From positions 1 through 36,150 of the forward strand of contig PDPH01000024.1 in assembly GCA_002747435.1 (NCBI GenBank): 36,150 bases of DNA, in the 5' to 3' direction. Below are positions 33,970 to 36,150 of the stretch, one piece after another. The stretch comes from Pseudomonadota bacterium (lineage in GTDB: Bacteria > Pseudomonadota > Gammaproteobacteria > Thiotrichales > Thiotrichaceae). Position 1 is the stretch's first letter; each line of letters opens with the position of its first letter. The position numbers were made by a program, and so were the translations under genes. The notes beneath the pieces were generated by a model. It made no database searches. It saw only the letters and a list, made by a program, of their open reading frames with translations, and was not told where the DNA came from.

Positions 33970-34788
33970 TTATGTGGTTTTATTAAAACTGATATGCACT
34001 ATTTTCATTCCTGTTCTGAAAGCAGGGATTAAAGACAACAACTTGAAAATAAAAGGATGTTTTTCTCTGTGTCTATCAAAATAATACCACTCTTCAATAA
34101 AATTTATGCCTTGATTCCAATCTTCTAGATCTGATCCTGTCTTTATGCCCCACTTGAATTTCGCACTATGTCCTTTCATATCAGGGTGTTTTTCTGTATT
34201 TTTTGCCATATAAGGCGACATTGCTTCAAATAGTACTTCTGAGCTAGGATAAACCTCTCTTATTTTAGCAAAAATTTCTCTTATTTCACTTTCTTCAAAA
34301 TACATAAATAAACCTTCCGCAACAAAAAGAATAGGTTTATCTTTGGGTAATAATTCCAACCAAGAGAAATCTGTTACTGATTTTGAAATAAACTTGAATC
34401 TGTCCGTTTCATCAAAAAATTTTTTCCTTAACTCAATCGCTTCAGGAACATCAAGATCGTACCAAAAGACGCTGCCATTATCAATTCTATGAAAACGAGT
34501 ATCAAGACCACAACCAAGATTTACAACAACACCGTGCGGATTTTTTTCAATAAACTTACCTACCCCTTCGTCTAATATCTCTGTACGGATGGCTACTCCA
34601 AGTTGTGAACCTACAGAAACATCATTTTTGTTTTCTCCAGTGAAATCATATTCTATTTGATCCAATATTTCCACTGTCTTGGGATCATCTATAATTCCAT
34701 TTTGTTTCTTCGTTTCTAAATATCTTGCTCTCAAGGGTATAAGCAAGGTTTTAGGGATACCCGTCAGTTTTACCTTTTCTTTCATCAT
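33970..34788 (-). CDS. Class I SAM methyltransferase, LCMT/PPM1-type (first)
   Basis: A 272-residue protein of the leucine carboxyl methyltransferase/TcmP-like group: the SAM motif VVNLGCGLDTRFHRI, an acidic WYDLDVPEAIELR block where SAM ribose is held, and LFVAEGLFMYF, a typical later motif. Such bacterial members methylate carboxyl or hydroxyl groups of small molecules or secondary metabolites. The real substrate is unknown. I choose ATG 34788 (MMKEKVKL). A GTG at 34800 has no spaced ribosome site. The gene is notably AT-rich (many TTT, AAA and ATT codons) against its neighbours and sits beside a second gene of the same group, which fits recent acquisition. Confidence 0.82.
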   Translation of the reverse strand: MMKEKVKLTGIPKTLLIPLRARYLETKKQNGIIDDPKTVEILDQIEYDFTGENKNDVSVGSQLGVAIRTEILDEGVGKFIEKNPHGVVVNLGCGLDTRFHRIDNGSVFWYDLDVPEAIELRKKFFDETDRFKFISKSVTDFSWLELLPKDKPILFVAEGLFMYFEESEIREIFAKIREVYPSSEVLFEAMSPYMAKNTEKHPDMKGHSAKFKWGIKTGSDLEDWNQGINFIEEWYYFDRHREKHPFIFKLLSLIPAFRTGMKIVHISFNKTT

Positions 34789-34891
34789 AATTTCACCCAC
34801 TTCTTGATAAATGTCAGTTTGCTCTACACATAAAAGATAACTTTACCAGCAAATAGTAATGAGTGCCGTGAAACGAATTTTTATGGACGTT

Positions 34892-35701
34892 TTAATTTAT
34901 TTTTATGTGCTCAATTTTGACCATTTTAAATAAATCTGAAATAGTCATATTTACTTTAGTAACGAAGGAAGCTTTTTTTAATATTTTTCTCGAATAATGA
35001 TACATCATATATTCTTTTACTAACTTTATATCAAGATCGAGATGCTTCAAATAAGCATCGATACTGTTGATATAAAAATACATGGGAGCATTTTTATTTC
35101 CTGTCTTTTTCACATATCTGTTTGATATTTTTAGGGCTAATTGATTGGTACAGTCGAAAACGGCTTCTAGCAAGCTGAATTTATTTTTTATTTTAAGAAA
35201 AAATTCATCAATCTCTTCTTTTTTAAAGTAATAGAAAACACCCGAGATAATTAATAAAGTTGGAAGATTTTTATCTTTTATATCTTTGATCCACTCATCG
35301 ACATCTAAAAAAGAACCTTCAATGTAAATATCGTTTTCTTGTGCTGGCATTAACCTAGCTCTTTCTGCAATAACAGGAGGTAGATCAATTTCGTAAAAAG
35401 TTGCTGTATTGCTTTTAATCCTGTAATAAGAAGTATCTAAGCCTGCACCAATATTAATTATATTACATTTTTGATGTTTTTTAATAAAATCTTTTGTTTC
35501 TAAATCCATATTGTAATATCTTGAAGCAGATGCCAGATAATAATACTCATTGTTTATTTTGCTGATATTATTTTGAGGTATGGCTTGCTCTAGCTCAAGC
35601 GCCTTTTCATCAAACAATAGCTCTTGGAAGTTTTTCGATGTATATATATTCCCTATCAAGGGAATATATAAGGTATTGCTCACACTTTGTGTTTTAATCA
35701 T
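34892..35701 (-). CDS. Class I SAM methyltransferase, LCMT/PPM1-type (second)
   Basis: A 269-residue relative of the gene 100 bases downstream. The SAM motif is INIGAGLDTSYYRIK, followed by FYEIDLPPVIAERARL and LLIISGVFYYFKKEEI, which align in order with the first copy (FWYDLDVPEAIELR, LFVAEGLFMYFEESEI). Sequence identity is low, so they are distant paralogues or separate acquisitions. The gene is even more AT-rich than its neighbour. ATG 35701 is the first possible start, with only a weak purine tract upstream. The gap of about 100 bases to the next gene allows one transcript. Substrate unknown. Confidence 0.78.
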   Translation of the reverse strand: MIKTQSVSNTLYIPLIGNIYTSKNFQELLFDEKALELEQAIPQNNISKINNEYYYLASASRYYNMDLETKDFIKKHQKCNIINIGAGLDTSYYRIKSNTATFYEIDLPPVIAERARLMPAQENDIYIEGSFLDVDEWIKDIKDKNLPTLLIISGVFYYFKKEEIDEFFLKIKNKFSLLEAVFDCTNQLALKISNRYVKKTGNKNAPMYFYINSIDAYLKHLDLDIKLVKEYMMYHYSRKILKKASFVTKVNMTISDLFKMVKIEHIKIN

Positions 35702-35782
35702 AATTTTGGCTATCCATGAAATAAGGTTCGTTTATTTACTAGAAAGCGTGTCAGAATAGCCCTGCTCTTTGACACTACACTT

Positions 35783-35815
35783 GGGACTCCGCAAACCAAA
35801 GCGTCAGGGAGTCCC
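35783..35815 (-). terminator. Hairpin downstream of the RND efflux gene
   Basis: GGGACTCC at 35783-35790 pairs with GGAGTCCC at 35808-35815 over a 17-base loop. On the - strand it lies about 75 bases after the RND stop. No clear T-run follows, so the call is moderate. Confidence 0.45.
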
Positions 35816-35888
35816 GAGCAATTAATATATTAGCAAATTACCAGTCAGTGATGCGGTAATATGCAGCAACACCATCGATCTCTATTCT

Positions 35889-36150
35889 TCAGGCTGTTAA
35901 CTCCCTGATTGCTTGAACACGCCGTTTGGCATACATGTAATACATAATGGGAATCAGTACCAGCGTCAATAAGGTTGACACCAATATGCCAAAGATCAGT
36001 GAAACCGCCAAGCCCCCAAAAATAGGATCATCCAGTATAAAAAAAGCGCCTACCATTGCGGCAAGGGCGGTCAGAATAATCGGTTTAGTCCGCACCGCGC
36101 TGGCATTGATAACCGCTTCTTTAAGGTGAATACCGGCTCTAAGCTGCTCA
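35889..36150 (-). CDS. RND efflux transporter permease, C-terminal end (partial)
   Basis: The coding frame enters from beyond the window and ends at TGA 35889-35891, giving 87 visible residues. It holds the last transmembrane helices of an AcrB/CzcA-type pump: AVRTKPIILTALAAMVGAFF, PIFGGLAVSLIFGILVSTLLTLVLIPIMYY and a basic tail (YAKRRVQAIREL). The RTKPIILT and GGLAVSLIFG segments are conserved in this superfamily. The branch (drug or metal) cannot be told from this piece. No adaptor or outer membrane partner is in the window. Confidence 0.87.
   Translation of the reverse strand, partial: EQLRAGIHLKEAVINASAVRTKPIILTALAAMVGAFFILDDPIFGGLAVSLIFGILVSTLLTLVLIPIMYYMYAKRRVQAIRELTA

Overview
The window reads as a chromosomal segment of a Gram-negative bacterium of moderate-to-low GC, most likely a gammaproteobacterium. 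The support is the adjacent uvrC-pgsA pair, an osmF/yehYXW transporter in the E. coli gene order, a YdgA-type DUF945 protein, GlcD closely resembling the E. coli enzyme, and several lipobox or Sec-signal envelope proteins. A Thiotrichales-like lineage is possible, but I cannot fix it from sequence alone.

Layout. (1) 1-7.2 kb is a defence island on the + strand: the C-terminal remnant of a type III-like restriction subunit, an intact large DNA methyltransferase, an XRE/ImmA-IrrE metallopeptidase overlapping a DUF4411 PIN-like protein, and a RelE-like/UvrD helicase fusion. (2) 7.0-8.45 kb is mobile DNA: a decayed IS3-type transposase fused in frame to the helicase 3' end, then a near-intact IS5-family element (829 bp, TA target duplication, A6 frameshift site). 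(3) 8.5-10.9 kb is core: pgsA and uvrC on the - strand. (4) 11.1-15.0 kb is a + strand operon of two zinc-ribbon DUF4178 proteins, a 52-residue membrane peptide, a DUF350 membrane protein and a membrane-fused spermidine-synthase-like protein. This is the best candidate for a poorly described system. (5) 15.1-17.8 kb holds a secreted SH3b protein and a DUF945 protein. (6) 17.9-22.9 kb is a gluconate-type catabolic operon on the - strand (TRAP DctP-Q-M, gluconokinase, 6-phosphogluconate dehydrogenase) that ends against a truncated FeoA fragment. (7) 23.2-29.8 kb holds a lipoprotein hydrolase, an OsmC-like protein, cysS, a pair of exported proteins sharing a C-terminal Cys module (one Gln/Arg-rich), and glcD without glcE/glcF. 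(8) 29.9-33.8 kb is the yehZYXW-type osmoprotectant ABC operon. (9) 34-35.7 kb is an AT-rich islet with two LCMT/PPM1-type methyltransferases. (10) The window ends inside an RND efflux pump gene.

How the genes work together. In the island the methyltransferase looks intact while its restriction partner is broken here. The metallopeptidase/PIN pair and the RelE-helicase look like extra conflict modules in the same transcription direction. In the gluconate operon, uptake, phosphorylation and oxidative decarboxylation follow in biochemical order. In the DUF4178 operon, ORF overlaps (ATGA, TAATG) suggest translational coupling and a shared envelope-associated complex. Functions of the DUF proteins and the Gln-rich pair remain inferences from context.
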